A DNA stretch of 13,847 nucleotides from Litorivivens sp047622145 (lineage in GTDB: Bacteria; Pseudomonadota; Gammaproteobacteria; Pseudomonadales; Spongiibacteraceae), in NCBI GenBank assembly GCA_047622145.1, contig JBLHMO010000084.1, positions 1 to 13,847 on the forward strand, written 5' to 3'. The first letter of the stretch is position 1. The number at the start of each line of letters is the position of its first letter. Shown in pieces: positions 7,174-13,847 of the stretch. A model generated the notes under the pieces. The model worked only from the letters and a program-made list of their open reading frames with translations. It had not been told where the DNA came from and did not search any database. Made by a program: the position numbers and the translations under genes.

Positions 7174-8511
7174 TTAGGCGCACAGTTCGCCGCGCAGGGA
7201 ATTGGGGAGTGCTTCGCTGATGCTGACGCGTGAAAATTCGCCGATAAGGTCTTGATTTGTTGAGCTAAAATTTACAACGCGATTGTTTTCCGTGCGCCCC
7301 TGTAATTGCCCCGGGTCTTTCTTGGAAACGCCGGTTACCAGCACGGTTTGGGTGCTGCCGACCATGCCCAGACTGATTTCTTGGGCTTTTTGCAGAATGC
7401 GTTGTTGAAGTAACTGCAGGCGCTGTTTCTTGACACTCTCTGGTGTGTCGTCGGCCAGTGTGGCGGCCGGTGTGCCGGGCCGTGCACTGTAAATGAAGCT
7501 GAAGGAGTGGTCGAAGCCGATATCGGCAATTAGTTGCATGGTGGCAGCGAAATCTTCATCGGTTTCACCAGGAAAGCCGATGATGAAGTCGGAAGATATG
7601 CTGATATCTGGCCTGATTTCGCGAAGTTTGGCGATTTTGACGCGATAATCGTCGCTGCTGTGGCCGCGTTTCATGGCCTTGAGAATGCGGTCAGAGCCAC
7701 TCTGAACGGGTAGATGTAAGTGATTGACCAGTTGCGGAATGTCTCGATAGGCCTCAATCAGGGCCTCGCTAAACTCTACCGGATGCGAGGTGGTGTAGCG
7801 AATGCGGTCGATACCGGGAACGGTAGCCACATAGCCGAGCAACTCGGCAAAGTCGACGATTTCGCCGTCCTGTGAGAAGCCGCGAAAAGCATTCACGTTC
7901 TGGCCCAGCAGGTTGACCTCGCGCACACCTTTGTCCGCCAGCGATTCGATTTCGGCGATTACGTCATTAACGCTGCGGCTGACTTCTTCGCCTCGGGTAT
8001 AGGGCACGACGCAGAAAGTACAGTACTTGGAGCAGCCTTCCATAATCGACACAAATGCGCTGGGGCCCTTGGCGCTCGGCTCTGGCAGGCGGTCAAATTT
8101 TTCGATTTCCGGGAAGGTCACGTCAACGATAATGGGGCCGTCGGGCTTGCGGGCATCAAGCATGTCGGGCACGCGGTGCAGCGTTTGCGGACCAAAAATA
8201 ACGTCAACATAGGGTGCGCGCAGGCCAATATCGGCGCCTTCCTGACTGGCCACGCAGCCACCGACACCGATGATGAGGCCGGGTTTTTTGTCCTTGAGCT
8301 TTTTCCAGCGCCCGAGCTGGTGGAAAACCTTTTCCTGCGCCTTCTCCCGAATCGAGCAGGTGTTTAGCAAGAGTACGTCGGCTTCTTCAGGGTTATCAGT
8401 GGGTTCCAGTGCATGCGACACCCCCAGCAAATCCTGAATACGAGAGGAATCGTACTCATTCATCTGGCAGCCATGGGTTTTGATGTACAGTTTTTTCGGG
8501 GCGTCGGTCAT
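7174..8511 (-). CDS. miaB: tRNA-2-methylthio-N6-dimethylallyladenosine synthase MiaB
   Basis: Radical-SAM methylthiotransferase that converts i6A37 to ms2i6A37 in tRNAs reading UNN codons. It has 445 residues, the size usual in pseudomonads (E. coli has 474). The N-terminal UPF0004 domain supplies the auxiliary cluster cysteines Cys15 (KTHGCQMNEYDS), Cys52 (LLNTCSIREKAQEK) and Cys86 (GVGGCVASQEG). The radical-SAM motif is Cys160-x3-Cys164-x2-Cys167 in EGCSKYCTFCVVPYTRGEE. A C-terminal TRAM domain covers about 380-440. I start it at the ATG at 8511 (MTDAPKKLYIKTHGCQMN). The frame stays open to 8919, but that extension is antisense to the DUF1820 gene and has no family resemblance. No clear Shine-Dalgarno sequence is visible. 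It is the first gene of the minus-strand block. Confidence 0.96.
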   Translation of the reverse strand: MTDAPKKLYIKTHGCQMNEYDSSRIQDLLGVSHALEPTDNPEEADVLLLNTCSIREKAQEKVFHQLGRWKKLKDKKPGLIIGVGGCVASQEGADIGLRAPYVDVIFGPQTLHRVPDMLDARKPDGPIIVDVTFPEIEKFDRLPEPSAKGPSAFVSIMEGCSKYCTFCVVPYTRGEEVSRSVNDVIAEIESLADKGVREVNLLGQNVNAFRGFSQDGEIVDFAELLGYVATVPGIDRIRYTTSHPVEFSEALIEAYRDIPQLVNHLHLPVQSGSDRILKAMKRGHSSDDYRVKIAKLREIRPDISISSDFIIGFPGETDEDFAATMQLIADIGFDHSFSFIYSARPGTPAATLADDTPESVKKQRLQLLQQRILQKAQEISLGMVGSTQTVLVTGVSKKDPGQLQGRTENNRVVNFSSTNQDLIGEFSRVSISEALPNSLRGELCA

Positions 8512-8534
8512 GATCGGGTGTTCACAAAATGGGC

Positions 8535-8568
8535 GGTCAGTATACAGACCCGAGGGCACCAGACCCAA
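8535..8568 (-). promoter_or_regulatory. Candidate miaB promoter with palindrome over the -10
   Basis: Minus-strand TATACT (8539-8544, 5/6 to TATAAT) lies 18 bp from TTGGGT (8563-8568, 3/6 to TTGACA). The -10 sits inside a 16-bp near-palindrome, GGTCAGTATACAGACC (8535-8550), with 7 of 8 base pairs matching. It could be an operator or a chance match. The intergenic region is shared with the divergent DUF1820 gene. Confidence 0.4.
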
Positions 8569-8655
8569 GGGGGCATGATGATTTTTACCCGCAAAATGAC
8601 CAAATATGCTAACATCTGCGCCCTTTTCAGATTCGACAGGAACGTGGTTACGCGA

Positions 8656-9003
8656 ATGAGTAGAGCGCCAATTTATAAAGTCATATTTCATAACCAGAAT
8701 CAGGTTTATGAACTGTACGCCAAGGCGATTTATCAAAGCGAAATGTACGGCTTTATCGAGATCGAGGAGTTTGTCTTCGGTGAAGAGGGGCAGATGATCG
8801 TCAACCCTGGCGAAGAACGGCTGAAAAACGAATTTGCGCTGGTGAAACGTTCCTATATTCCGATGCAATCCATCATCCGAATCGATGAGGTTGAAAAGGA
8901 AGGTGTGGGCAAGATTCACGAATTGTCCGGCGGCAAGGTCACCAACTTTCCAACCATGCCACCCAGGCCCGGCAGCGCTAACAATGGTGATGCAAGCGAC
9001 TGA
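8656..9003 (+). CDS. DUF1820 family protein
   Basis: Small conserved gammaproteobacterial protein of unknown function, 115 residues, matching what I recall of DUF1820: IYKVIFHNQNQVYELYAKAIYQ, then the conserved GFIEIEEFVFGE, and VKRSYIPMQSIIRIDEVEKEGVGKI. There is no signal peptide, membrane segment or cysteine cluster, so it is probably cytoplasmic. The ATG at 8656 fits the family start (MSRAPIYK). The frame is open further upstream, with a GTG at 8644, but the AGGA at 8638-8641 is too close to that GTG and 14 bases from the ATG. It is divergent from miaB, an arrangement I recall from Pseudomonas, and ends 17 bp from the convergent aminotransferase with no terminator in the gap. Function should not be guessed beyond a possible link to RNA or translation by context. 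Confidence 0.88.
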   Translation: MSRAPIYKVIFHNQNQVYELYAKAIYQSEMYGFIEIEEFVFGEEGQMIVNPGEERLKNEFALVKRSYIPMQSIIRIDEVEKEGVGKIHELSGGKVTNFPTMPPRPGSANNGDASD

Positions 9004-9020
9004 GTCTCGTTAGATCGGAT

Positions 9021-10289
9021 TTACCCGGCTAGTTGCTGGCGCACTGTCGCAAGCTTCACACAGGTGACAAACACATCGGTTGCGGCGGTGATTTCTGTAA
9101 CCGTCGGCACGCTGGGTGCGATGCGGATGTTGTTATCTTGTGGATCTTTGCCGTAGGGATAGGTAGCGCCCGCCGGTGTAAGTTTGACGCCAGCTTCCGC
9201 CGCCATGCGAACAACCTCTCCTGCCAGTCCCGGCAGCGTGTTAAACGAGATAAAGTAGCCGCCTTGCGGCTGCGTCCATTCGCCCATGCCGGTTTCACCC
9301 AGTCCATCTTCAAGTCCCGTTAGGACGGCGTCAAAACGCGGTTTGAGCAGAGCAGCGTGCCTTTGCATCAGCGCGTGCAGGGTCTCTTGGTCTTTCAAGA
9401 ACTCGACGTGGCGTAGCTGATTGATTTTGTCCGGGCCTATTTGGGTCATGCCCAAATGGGCGGAAAAATTAGCAAGATTGCGCTTGGACATACCAGCAAA
9501 GCTGACGCCGGCACCGGCAAAGGTGATTTTTGACGTTGAGCCAAACAGGTAAACGCTATCTTGTGTTCCTTGCGTGCGACAGGCGGCCATCAGGTTTGCC
9601 AGCTCTGGTGCATCGTCACTGATAGTGTGCAAGGCGTAGGCGTTGTCCCAGAATATGCGGAAATTGCGCCCGGCGATTTTGGCTAGGCCCGCAAAGCGTT
9701 GTACGACTCGGTCGCTGTATACGTGGCCAGTGGGGTTGGAGAAGCGGGGGACACACCAGATACCTTTGATTAGTGGGTCGGCTGTTAGTAGCCGCTCAAC
9801 TTCATCCATGTCTGGGCCGTCTTCCAGCATGGCGACAGTGACTAATTCGATGCCGAGGGTTTCGCAAACGCTGAAATGGCGATCGTAGCCGGGCACCGGC
9901 GCAAGAAATTTGACCTTGCCTTCATTGTTCCATGCCGAGTCAGGGCCGTCCACGCCGAGATGCATGGCAAAGTGCGCGGCAAAATACATCAGGGTGAGGC
10001 TGCTGTTGCCGCCAACGAGTGTTTCGTCGTGGCTAACCCCGAGTACGGGTGCAAATAATTCGCGGGCGGCAGGAATGCCCAGCAGGCCGCCGTAGTTGCG
10101 CAGGCTGACATCGCTGCCGGCAGCAGCACTGATATTGCCCAGTAGCGCAACAGACAAAACCAGTTGCTCGTTACTGGGTTTGCCACGCGTCAGGTCGAGG
10201 TTGAGACCACGTTGTTTGATGGACTGGTACTGCTCAGACAGTTCTGATTCGAGTGTGCGCAGCTGTTCAATACTCTTAGTGGCGTGCAA
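9021..10289 (-). CDS. PLP-dependent class I aminotransferase (type Ic aspartate aminotransferase-like)
   Basis: Fold-type I aminotransferase of the PF12897 type, which includes mycobacterial and corynebacterial type Ic aspartate aminotransferases. Substrate is therefore probably aspartate or a related amino acid, but specificity is inferred. Visible: LDLTRGKPSNEQL near the N-terminus, the NYGGLLGIPAARELFA segment, FSNPTGHVYS with Asn185, IFWDNAYALH with Asp215 and Tyr218 for cofactor contacts, and the Schiff-base Lys254 in FGSTSKITFAGAGVSF. It is cytoplasmic. I use the TTG at 10289 (422 residues) because AAGGGG ends seven bases upstream. A longer frame from a TTG at 10307 would add six residues (MRRGTD) and run over that ribosome site. 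It has its own promoter candidate, and its 3' end converges on the DUF1820 gene. Confidence 0.88.
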   Translation of the reverse strand: MHATKSIEQLRTLESELSEQYQSIKQRGLNLDLTRGKPSNEQLVLSVALLGNISAAAGSDVSLRNYGGLLGIPAARELFAPVLGVSHDETLVGGNSSLTLMYFAAHFAMHLGVDGPDSAWNNEGKVKFLAPVPGYDRHFSVCETLGIELVTVAMLEDGPDMDEVERLLTADPLIKGIWCVPRFSNPTGHVYSDRVVQRFAGLAKIAGRNFRIFWDNAYALHTISDDAPELANLMAACRTQGTQDSVYLFGSTSKITFAGAGVSFAGMSKRNLANFSAHLGMTQIGPDKINQLRHVEFLKDQETLHALMQRHAALLKPRFDAVLTGLEDGLGETGMGEWTQPQGGYFISFNTLPGLAGEVVRMAAEAGVKLTPAGATYPYGKDPQDNNIRIAPSVPTVTEITAATDVFVTCVKLATVRQQLAG

Positions 10290-10295
10290 ATCTGT

Positions 10296-10302
10296 TCCCC
10301 TT
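10296..10302 (-). promoter_or_regulatory. Ribosome binding site that sets the aminotransferase start
   Basis: AAGGGGA on the minus strand, with the G-run ending seven bases before the TTG at 10289. It favours that TTG over the in-frame TTG at 10307. Confidence 0.6.
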
Positions 10303-10339
10303 CGCAAATAGTAGTGCGATATGCGCTTTTCGGCGGGCG

Positions 10340-10345
10340 ATTATA
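10340..10345 (-). promoter_or_regulatory. Consensus -10 box for the aminotransferase gene
   Basis: The minus strand carries a perfect TATAAT here, about 50 bp upstream of the TTG start at 10289. At the right distance the -35 region is only AT-rich (TATTTT-like), so the promoter may be weak or activator-dependent. The 90-bp spacer between this gene and the DUF1631-like gene shows no T-tailed hairpin. Confidence 0.45.
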
Positions 10346-10397
10346 CGTATTTTGTCGAGAGAAAAATATTGTTGTGCGAGAAAGTACGTTACCGTTG

Positions 10398-11942
10398 TTA
10401 GGCGATATTGGATGAAATGTTGCGATATGGGCTGGCATGCAGCTGTTTGCGCAGGCGCTTAAGGCTGGAGATTAGCGCGATGCCCTTGGCGTTGTTGTAG
10501 TCGATCATCTTCAGACCACCAAGCAGATCGCGTTCAATTTGGTCACCCAGAAACTCGGTGTTCGTGTGTTGCAACTTTGTATCGTCACAGTGCAGATACC
10601 AGAGGATGTCGTCCACTAGAGACAAGGCTTGCTGGGTTGCAATACCGTCCTCGCCATACTCCAGCCATATTTCGGCGATCACGCGGTTCCACAAACCAAA
10701 TATCAGATTGTGCACGAGTGGGGGAATGTCCACGTCATCAAGCTTGGCTTCTAGGTTGGCATTGATATCGCGCATGAAACTGATGGGTTGCGGTGCTTGC
10801 AGCTGCCCTGCCATCTCTTGTTCTTCGCGCTCGACGCGATGCAGTTGGTAGGCTAAGTAGTCCACTAATTCCTGATGCAGGATTTTAATGAACTCCGGAT
10901 TGCCTTGGTAACTGCCAATTCTGGCTTCAACACCCACATCAACCGATTGCTTAACACTGCGCAGCATCTGACGTCGCTGGTCCGCGCTGTTGTCTAGCCA
11001 GCTAGTGGCCGTCGCCGCGGTCTGGTTAAGCAGCTGTCTGGCTGGGTGTAGGGCACTTAAAAACGAGCCGCGATCAGTAAGGGCAACGCTTTCTACAATG
11101 GGGCGAATTCGGGTGGCCAGCGCCTTGAGTGAGCGCGATATACCGTCTAGCGATGTCAGCGGACTAAAGAGCTTGTCTACTTCTGCCAGCAGCTCTTCAT
11201 CGCTACATTCTTTATGTTGTAATTCATCGTGGGGATGAAGCCAGCGATCTCGCAGGCGGCGTGACGCTAGGCTGAGGCTATCAAGCGAACCCAGTTTGGC
11301 TTGCAGTTCTTCCAGTCGATCTTTGGTCAGCGAACGGGTTGACGCGTCTATGGAGGAGTCGAGGAGTTTGTTTTCCAAGTGCTGAATCCAGGCAAGTATA
11401 TTGGCTCGTCGATCGACACGTCTATTCTCGTTGCCTTGGCTGGAGGTCTGTTCCAGTAGGAGGATGTAGAGCAGGCCGAGCTGACTACTGAATTCGCAGC
11501 GGAACACTTCGCGTGCAAGATCGCGAACTAGCGGGGCTGGATCGATAATATTAAACGCACGCTGGAATAAGGTGGTGAAGACTTCTTCTCGAAGGGTGGT
11601 GCAGAAAGTATATAGGTCGGCGTCGTTGTTGACGCTGTCGAGCAGGGAGACCAGTTCCGGTGATGGGCGTTGCTGCGGGATAACATTCATCGAGGGGTCG
11701 TCGCCTGCCAGAGCCTTATTGACTAATTGGCGGAAGTTGTTCGTGATTTTTTGGCGGTTGTTTTCGAGGTATTTGTGATGTTTGAAGTACAGAATCGCCG
11801 AGTGGCGGTCCTCGTCGTTCATTGCTTTGTCGAGCAATATTTGCGACAGTTCTGCGATAGAGTGCGCTATCTGGTCATCAATCCATCGTCCAGCAAGCCG
11901 ATGGAATGACTCTGGCGATGCATGCCTCTGGGCGTTTTGCAT
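10398..11942 (-). CDS. Uncharacterised helix-rich protein, DUF1631-like
   Basis: 514-residue soluble protein with no signal peptide or membrane segment and an almost wholly helical-looking, charged composition. I do not recognise it with certainty. The N-terminal pattern LSQILLDKAMNDEDRHSAIL followed by a basic helix, and the C-terminal PPLVHNLIFGLWNRVIAEIW with LSLVDDILWYLHCDDTKL, resemble the two ends of DUF1631 proteins (sometimes misnamed thymidine phosphorylase). Those are usually over 700 residues, so this would be a short or divergent form. No catalytic motif, metal site or nucleotide-binding loop is visible. The ATG at 11942 has GGAG nine bases upstream. It has a good sigma-70 promoter candidate and is divergent from the NTF2-like gene. 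It is real as a gene; its family is tentative and its function unknown. Confidence 0.8.
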   Translation of the reverse strand: MQNAQRHASPESFHRLAGRWIDDQIAHSIAELSQILLDKAMNDEDRHSAILYFKHHKYLENNRQKITNNFRQLVNKALAGDDPSMNVIPQQRPSPELVSLLDSVNNDADLYTFCTTLREEVFTTLFQRAFNIIDPAPLVRDLAREVFRCEFSSQLGLLYILLLEQTSSQGNENRRVDRRANILAWIQHLENKLLDSSIDASTRSLTKDRLEELQAKLGSLDSLSLASRRLRDRWLHPHDELQHKECSDEELLAEVDKLFSPLTSLDGISRSLKALATRIRPIVESVALTDRGSFLSALHPARQLLNQTAATATSWLDNSADQRRQMLRSVKQSVDVGVEARIGSYQGNPEFIKILHQELVDYLAYQLHRVEREEQEMAGQLQAPQPISFMRDINANLEAKLDDVDIPPLVHNLIFGLWNRVIAEIWLEYGEDGIATQQALSLVDDILWYLHCDDTKLQHTNTEFLGDQIERDLLGGLKMIDYNNAKGIALISSLKRLRKQLHASPYRNISSNIA

Positions 11943-11995
11943 TGCTTCGTTCTCCGATTACGGCCCTGTTTTTGGAGCTGGTATAGGCAATTACC

Positions 11996-12010
11996 GATCA
12001 TACTTTGATC
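11996..12010. repeat. Inverted repeat GATCA-N5-TGATC between divergent genes
   Basis: A 15-bp inverted repeat with perfect 5-bp arms and a TACTT spacer. It overlaps the -10 of the minus-strand promoter and the proposed -35 of the plus-strand promoter, where a regulator could control both genes. Five-base arms can occur by chance. Confidence 0.4.
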
Positions 12011-12026
12011 AATTCGTGAGTGTAAA
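11997..12026 (-). promoter_or_regulatory. Candidate sigma-70 promoter for the DUF1631-like gene
   Basis: Minus-strand TTTACA (12021-12026, 5/6 to TTGACA) and TATGAT (11997-12002, 5/6 to TATAAT) are 18 bp apart, which would give a leader of about 45-50 nt before the ATG at 11942. By eye this is the best-matched promoter in the window. Confidence 0.55.
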
Positions 12027-12033
12027 GTTAAAT
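12005..12033 (+). promoter_or_regulatory. Candidate promoter for the NTF2-like gene
   Basis: Plus-strand TTGATC (12005-12010, 4/6) and TTAAAT (12028-12033, 4/6) are spaced by 17 bp, about 34 bp before the GTG at 12067. It overlaps the opposing minus-strand promoter. A perfect TTGACA at 12033-12038 has no -10 at the right distance and was not used. Confidence 0.3.
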
Positions 12034-12066
12034 TGACAGACTTTTGAAGAAGGTAGGAACTGAATT

Positions 12067-12480
12067 GTGAATTTGATAGACGATAATAAGCAGCGCGTAC
12101 TGCAATTTTTTGAGGCTTTGAACGCAGCCGATGGCGAGCGTATTGCGGCCGCATACGCGCCCGATGGAACTTGTTGGACGTCTGGTAATACGTTGATTTC
12201 GGGGGTGTTGAGTCGAGATCAGATTGTAGCGGGAGCCGCTGCGGTGTTGGATGTTTTTCCTCAGGGCTTGGCATTTACCGTGCATGCCATGACAGCGGAA
12301 GGAGAGCGCGTGGCAGTAGAAGCTGAGTCAAAAGGGCTTCACGTGTCGGGCTTTGAGTATAAAAACTCATACCACTTTTTGTTCGAATTCCGTGATGGCA
12401 AGTTACTGCGCTTGAAAGAGTATATGGATACTGAAGTCATTACCGACGTATTGTGCGGTGGCCAGCGGCCTCAGGCATAG
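12067..12480 (+). CDS. NTF2/SnoaL-like small protein
   Basis: 137-residue protein with the pattern of the SnoaL-like/NTF2 cone-shaped alpha+beta fold: an N-terminal helix with VLQFFEALNAADGERIAAAY, then APDGTCW, a central segment with FTVHAMTAEGERVAVEAES, the strand pair YKNSYHFLFEFRDGKLLRLKEYMDT, and a short tail. These proteins bind small hydrophobic molecules or act as isomerases, cyclases or hydrolases, and sequence alone does not tell which. There is no signal peptide, so it is probably cytoplasmic. The start is GTG at 12067, with a GGA-type ribosome site (AAGGTAGGAA) ending about eight bases upstream; the next residues read NLIDDNKQRVLQFF. It is divergent from the DUF1631-like gene and converges on cmoB. 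No metabolic neighbour points to a substrate. Confidence 0.82.
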   Translation: MNLIDDNKQRVLQFFEALNAADGERIAAAYAPDGTCWTSGNTLISGVLSRDQIVAGAAAVLDVFPQGLAFTVHAMTAEGERVAVEAESKGLHVSGFEYKNSYHFLFEFRDGKLLRLKEYMDTEVITDVLCGGQRPQA

Positions 12481-12510
12481 CGGTTTGGGGCCTAGTAGTC
12501 AGGGTCGCAA

Positions 12511-12545
12511 TTGTCAGTGATAACGTTGATAGTCATAACTGTCAA
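12511..12545. terminator. Possible bidirectional terminator between convergent genes
   Basis: Bases 12511-12524 can pair with 12532-12545 at 11 of 14 positions around a 7-base loop, between the stop of the NTF2-like gene and the end of cmoB; the right arm overlaps the cmoB stop. The stem is imperfect and AT-rich, with no clear T-tract, so this is weak. Confidence 0.22.
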
Positions 12546-13507
12546 GGTGCGTCGGCAATCAAAATCGCGCGGCGTGGAGCAGGGTAGCCTTCTACGGTTT
12601 TGGTGTTGTCGTCAGGGTCGAGAAATTCCTCTAGCGAGTGGAATTGCATCCAGTCGGTGCGGCGCTGTTCCTCGGTAGATGTCGGCGTGACATCGACAGT
12701 GCGAACATTGCGAAAGCCCACTTTCTTCAACCACAGCTCCAGAGTCGCGTAGCTGGGTATAAACCAGACATTCCCCATTTTGCTATAGCGGCCGGCGGGC
12801 ACCAGCGTGTCACCTTCGGCCCCCTCGATGACCAGCGTTTCTAATACCAACTCGCCGCCAGAGCGCAGGGTATCGCGTAATTGCAGCAGATGATCGAAGG
12901 GCGAGCGACGGTGATAGAGAATGCCCATTGAAAAAACGGTATCGAAACAGCGCAGTTTCTCAGGCAAGTGCTCAATGCCAAGGGGCAGCACCCCGACGCG
13001 ATGATCCTGAATAAAATGCTGCAGGGCTAGAAACTGCATGACAAACAGGGGCGTGGGGTCGATTCCGACCACCAGTCCGGCGCCGGCGCCGCGCATGCGC
13101 CAGCAGTGGTAACCACTGCCGCAACCCACATCCAGTACTGTGCGGCTTTTCAAGTCTGCCAAATGAGGGGCGACTCTTTGCCATTTCCAGTCGGAGCGCC
13201 ATTCGGTATCTATGTAGCTATCAAAAACCTGAAAGGGACCTTTGCGCCAAGGGTGCAGTCCACGAAGCGCATTCTCGATATTCTGTTGCTGTTCGGGCAA
13301 GGCCGTGCCATCAACCGTGACAGTGTCGGCCGACAGCGAAATGTGATCGGGCCGAATAGGCGGTAGCTGCGCAAGGGATTCTCGCCAGCGTGGTATATCA
13401 CCATAACGGTCAGGGTTTAGGCCATCGGCAATTTGCAGCTCAATGGTTTCAAGCCAGGGTGCGAGTCCAGAATTTTCGAAGTGGTTTAGAAAGGCAGAAA
13501 AAACCAT
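12542..13507 (-). CDS. cmoB: tRNA U34 carboxymethyltransferase CmoB
   Basis: Transfers the carboxymethyl group of carboxy-SAM to 5-hydroxyuridine at tRNA position 34, forming cmo5U, which widens wobble reading. It has 321 residues against 323 in E. coli. The SAM-binding motif VLDVGCGSGYH is at 124-134. The Cx-SAM/active-site residues known from E. coli (Lys91, Trp105, Lys110, Tyr200, Arg315) all appear with a constant shift of two: Lys89 in HPWRKGPF, Trp103 and Lys108 in TEWRSDWKW, Tyr198 in GILYHR and Arg313 in PAPRRA. The ATG at 13507 shares one base with the cmoA stop (TAATG), and only a weak ribosome site is visible, so translation is probably coupled to cmoA. The donor is made by CmoA. 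The identification is secure. Confidence 0.97.
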   Translation of the reverse strand: MVFSAFLNHFENSGLAPWLETIELQIADGLNPDRYGDIPRWRESLAQLPPIRPDHISLSADTVTVDGTALPEQQQNIENALRGLHPWRKGPFQVFDSYIDTEWRSDWKWQRVAPHLADLKSRTVLDVGCGSGYHCWRMRGAGAGLVVGIDPTPLFVMQFLALQHFIQDHRVGVLPLGIEHLPEKLRCFDTVFSMGILYHRRSPFDHLLQLRDTLRSGGELVLETLVIEGAEGDTLVPAGRYSKMGNVWFIPSYATLELWLKKVGFRNVRTVDVTPTSTEEQRRTDWMQFHSLEEFLDPDDNTKTVEGYPAPRRAILIADAP

Positions 13508-13847
13508 TATTTGATGGCGACCAAGGAAGCGAAATTAAAGCACTGGAACCACACATCGATACTGCTAAAGCCAGCTTCACGAAGTCTTTGTTCGTGGGTA
13601 TTGATGGTTTCCGGCAGCAGCACATCTTCCAGCGCTGTGCGTTTTTGACTGATTTCGAGGTCGCTGTAGCCGTTTGATTTTTTGAAGGCGTGGTGAAGCT
13701 CGGTATTCAGTTCTTGCAGGTGCGGGTCGGCGAACAGAATTTTTTCTGACAGCACGAGTATGCCGCCTTTTTGCATTCCGGCGTAAATCGTGGCGAGTAG
13801 AGCATTGCGTTCGGTTGGGGGCAGAAACTGCAGGGTGAAATTCAGTA
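13507..13847 (-). CDS. cmoA: Carboxy-SAM synthase CmoA, C-terminal 112 residues (5' end off the right edge)
   Basis: CmoA makes carboxy-S-adenosylmethionine from SAM and prephenate, the donor used by CmoB. The window holds the last 112 residues, with the frame open to the right edge; the full protein is about 245. Recognisable family segments are LNFTLQFLPPTERNALL, GGILVLSEKILF, the conserved KKSNGYSDLEISQKR, and the C-terminal WFQCFNFASLVAIK. The SAM-binding glycine motif lies outside the window. The TAA at 13507-13509 overlaps the cmoB ATG by one base, which is a tight two-gene operon. An internal Met at 13776 is not the start, because conserved CmoA sequence continues upstream of it. Confidence 0.96.
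   Translation of the reverse strand, partial: LNFTLQFLPPTERNALLATIYAGMQKGGILVLSEKILFADPHLQELNTELHHAFKKSNGYSDLEISQKRTALEDVLLPETINTHEQRLREAGFSSIDVWFQCFNFASLVAIK

Noticed and set aside
8413..8655. Upstream extension of the DUF1820 frame into miaB
   Set aside because: It would overlap the 5' end of miaB and cross the shared promoter region. DUF1820 proteins start near the ATG at 8656.
8512..8919. N-terminal extension of MiaB to 581 residues
   Set aside because: It is antisense to the conserved DUF1820 gene, resembles no MiaB, and MTDAPKKLYIKTHGCQMN at 8511 is the normal family start.
12033..12038. Perfect TTGACA as -35 for the NTF2-like gene
   Set aside because: At 16-18 bp downstream there is only the ribosome-site region and no -10-like hexamer.
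11867..12285. Minus-strand ORFs of 135 and 85 residues across the divergent promoters and NTF2-like gene
   Set aside because: Basic, low-complexity translations opposite a gene with a clear fold pattern, running through the promoter region; no family resemblance.

Overview
The window looks like ordinary chromosomal housekeeping DNA from a gammaproteobacterium, probably an aquatic member of the Cellvibrionales/Pseudomonadales side of the class. This rests on the gene order miaB-ybeZ(phoH)-ybeY-corC-lnt-leuS, the presence of cmoA/cmoB, and a DUF1820 gene divergent from miaB. Base composition is moderate and uniform. I see no transposase, integrase, phage gene, CRISPR array, tRNA or rRNA. The lineage is an inference from gene content only.

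Layout. Positions 1-8511 are one long minus-strand block read from right to left: miaB (radical-SAM methylthiolation of tRNA A37), ybeZ/phoH (P-loop ATPase), ybeY (endoribonuclease for rRNA maturation), corC (CBS-domain protein), a membrane-anchored FMN/Fe-S glutamate-synthase-like protein, lnt (lipoprotein N-acylation), and the first 474 codons of leuS, which runs off the left edge. ybeZ and ybeY overlap by 4 bases and corC and the FMN gene are 22 bases apart, so much of the block is probably co-transcribed. leuS has its own promoter candidate. A perfect 12-bp x 4 tandem repeat lies between the FMN gene and lnt.

A DUF1820 gene (8656-9003, plus) diverges from miaB across 144 bp that holds a near-palindrome. 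It converges on a PLP-dependent class I (type Ic aspartate-like) aminotransferase (minus). Next comes a 514-residue, helix-rich protein resembling DUF1631 (minus), divergent from a small NTF2/SnoaL-like protein (plus). The right end carries cmoB and the C-terminal part of cmoA (minus), which overlap by one base and make the cmo5U34 wobble modification.

Functionally the window is about translation (tRNA charging, A37 and U34 modification, rRNA processing) and envelope biogenesis (Lnt, CorC). I did not find a convincing undescribed multi-gene system. The items most worth a second look are the FMN glutamate-synthase-like gene inserted between corC and lnt, the 12-bp repeat array upstream of lnt, and the unexplained DUF1631-like gene with overlapping divergent promoters.
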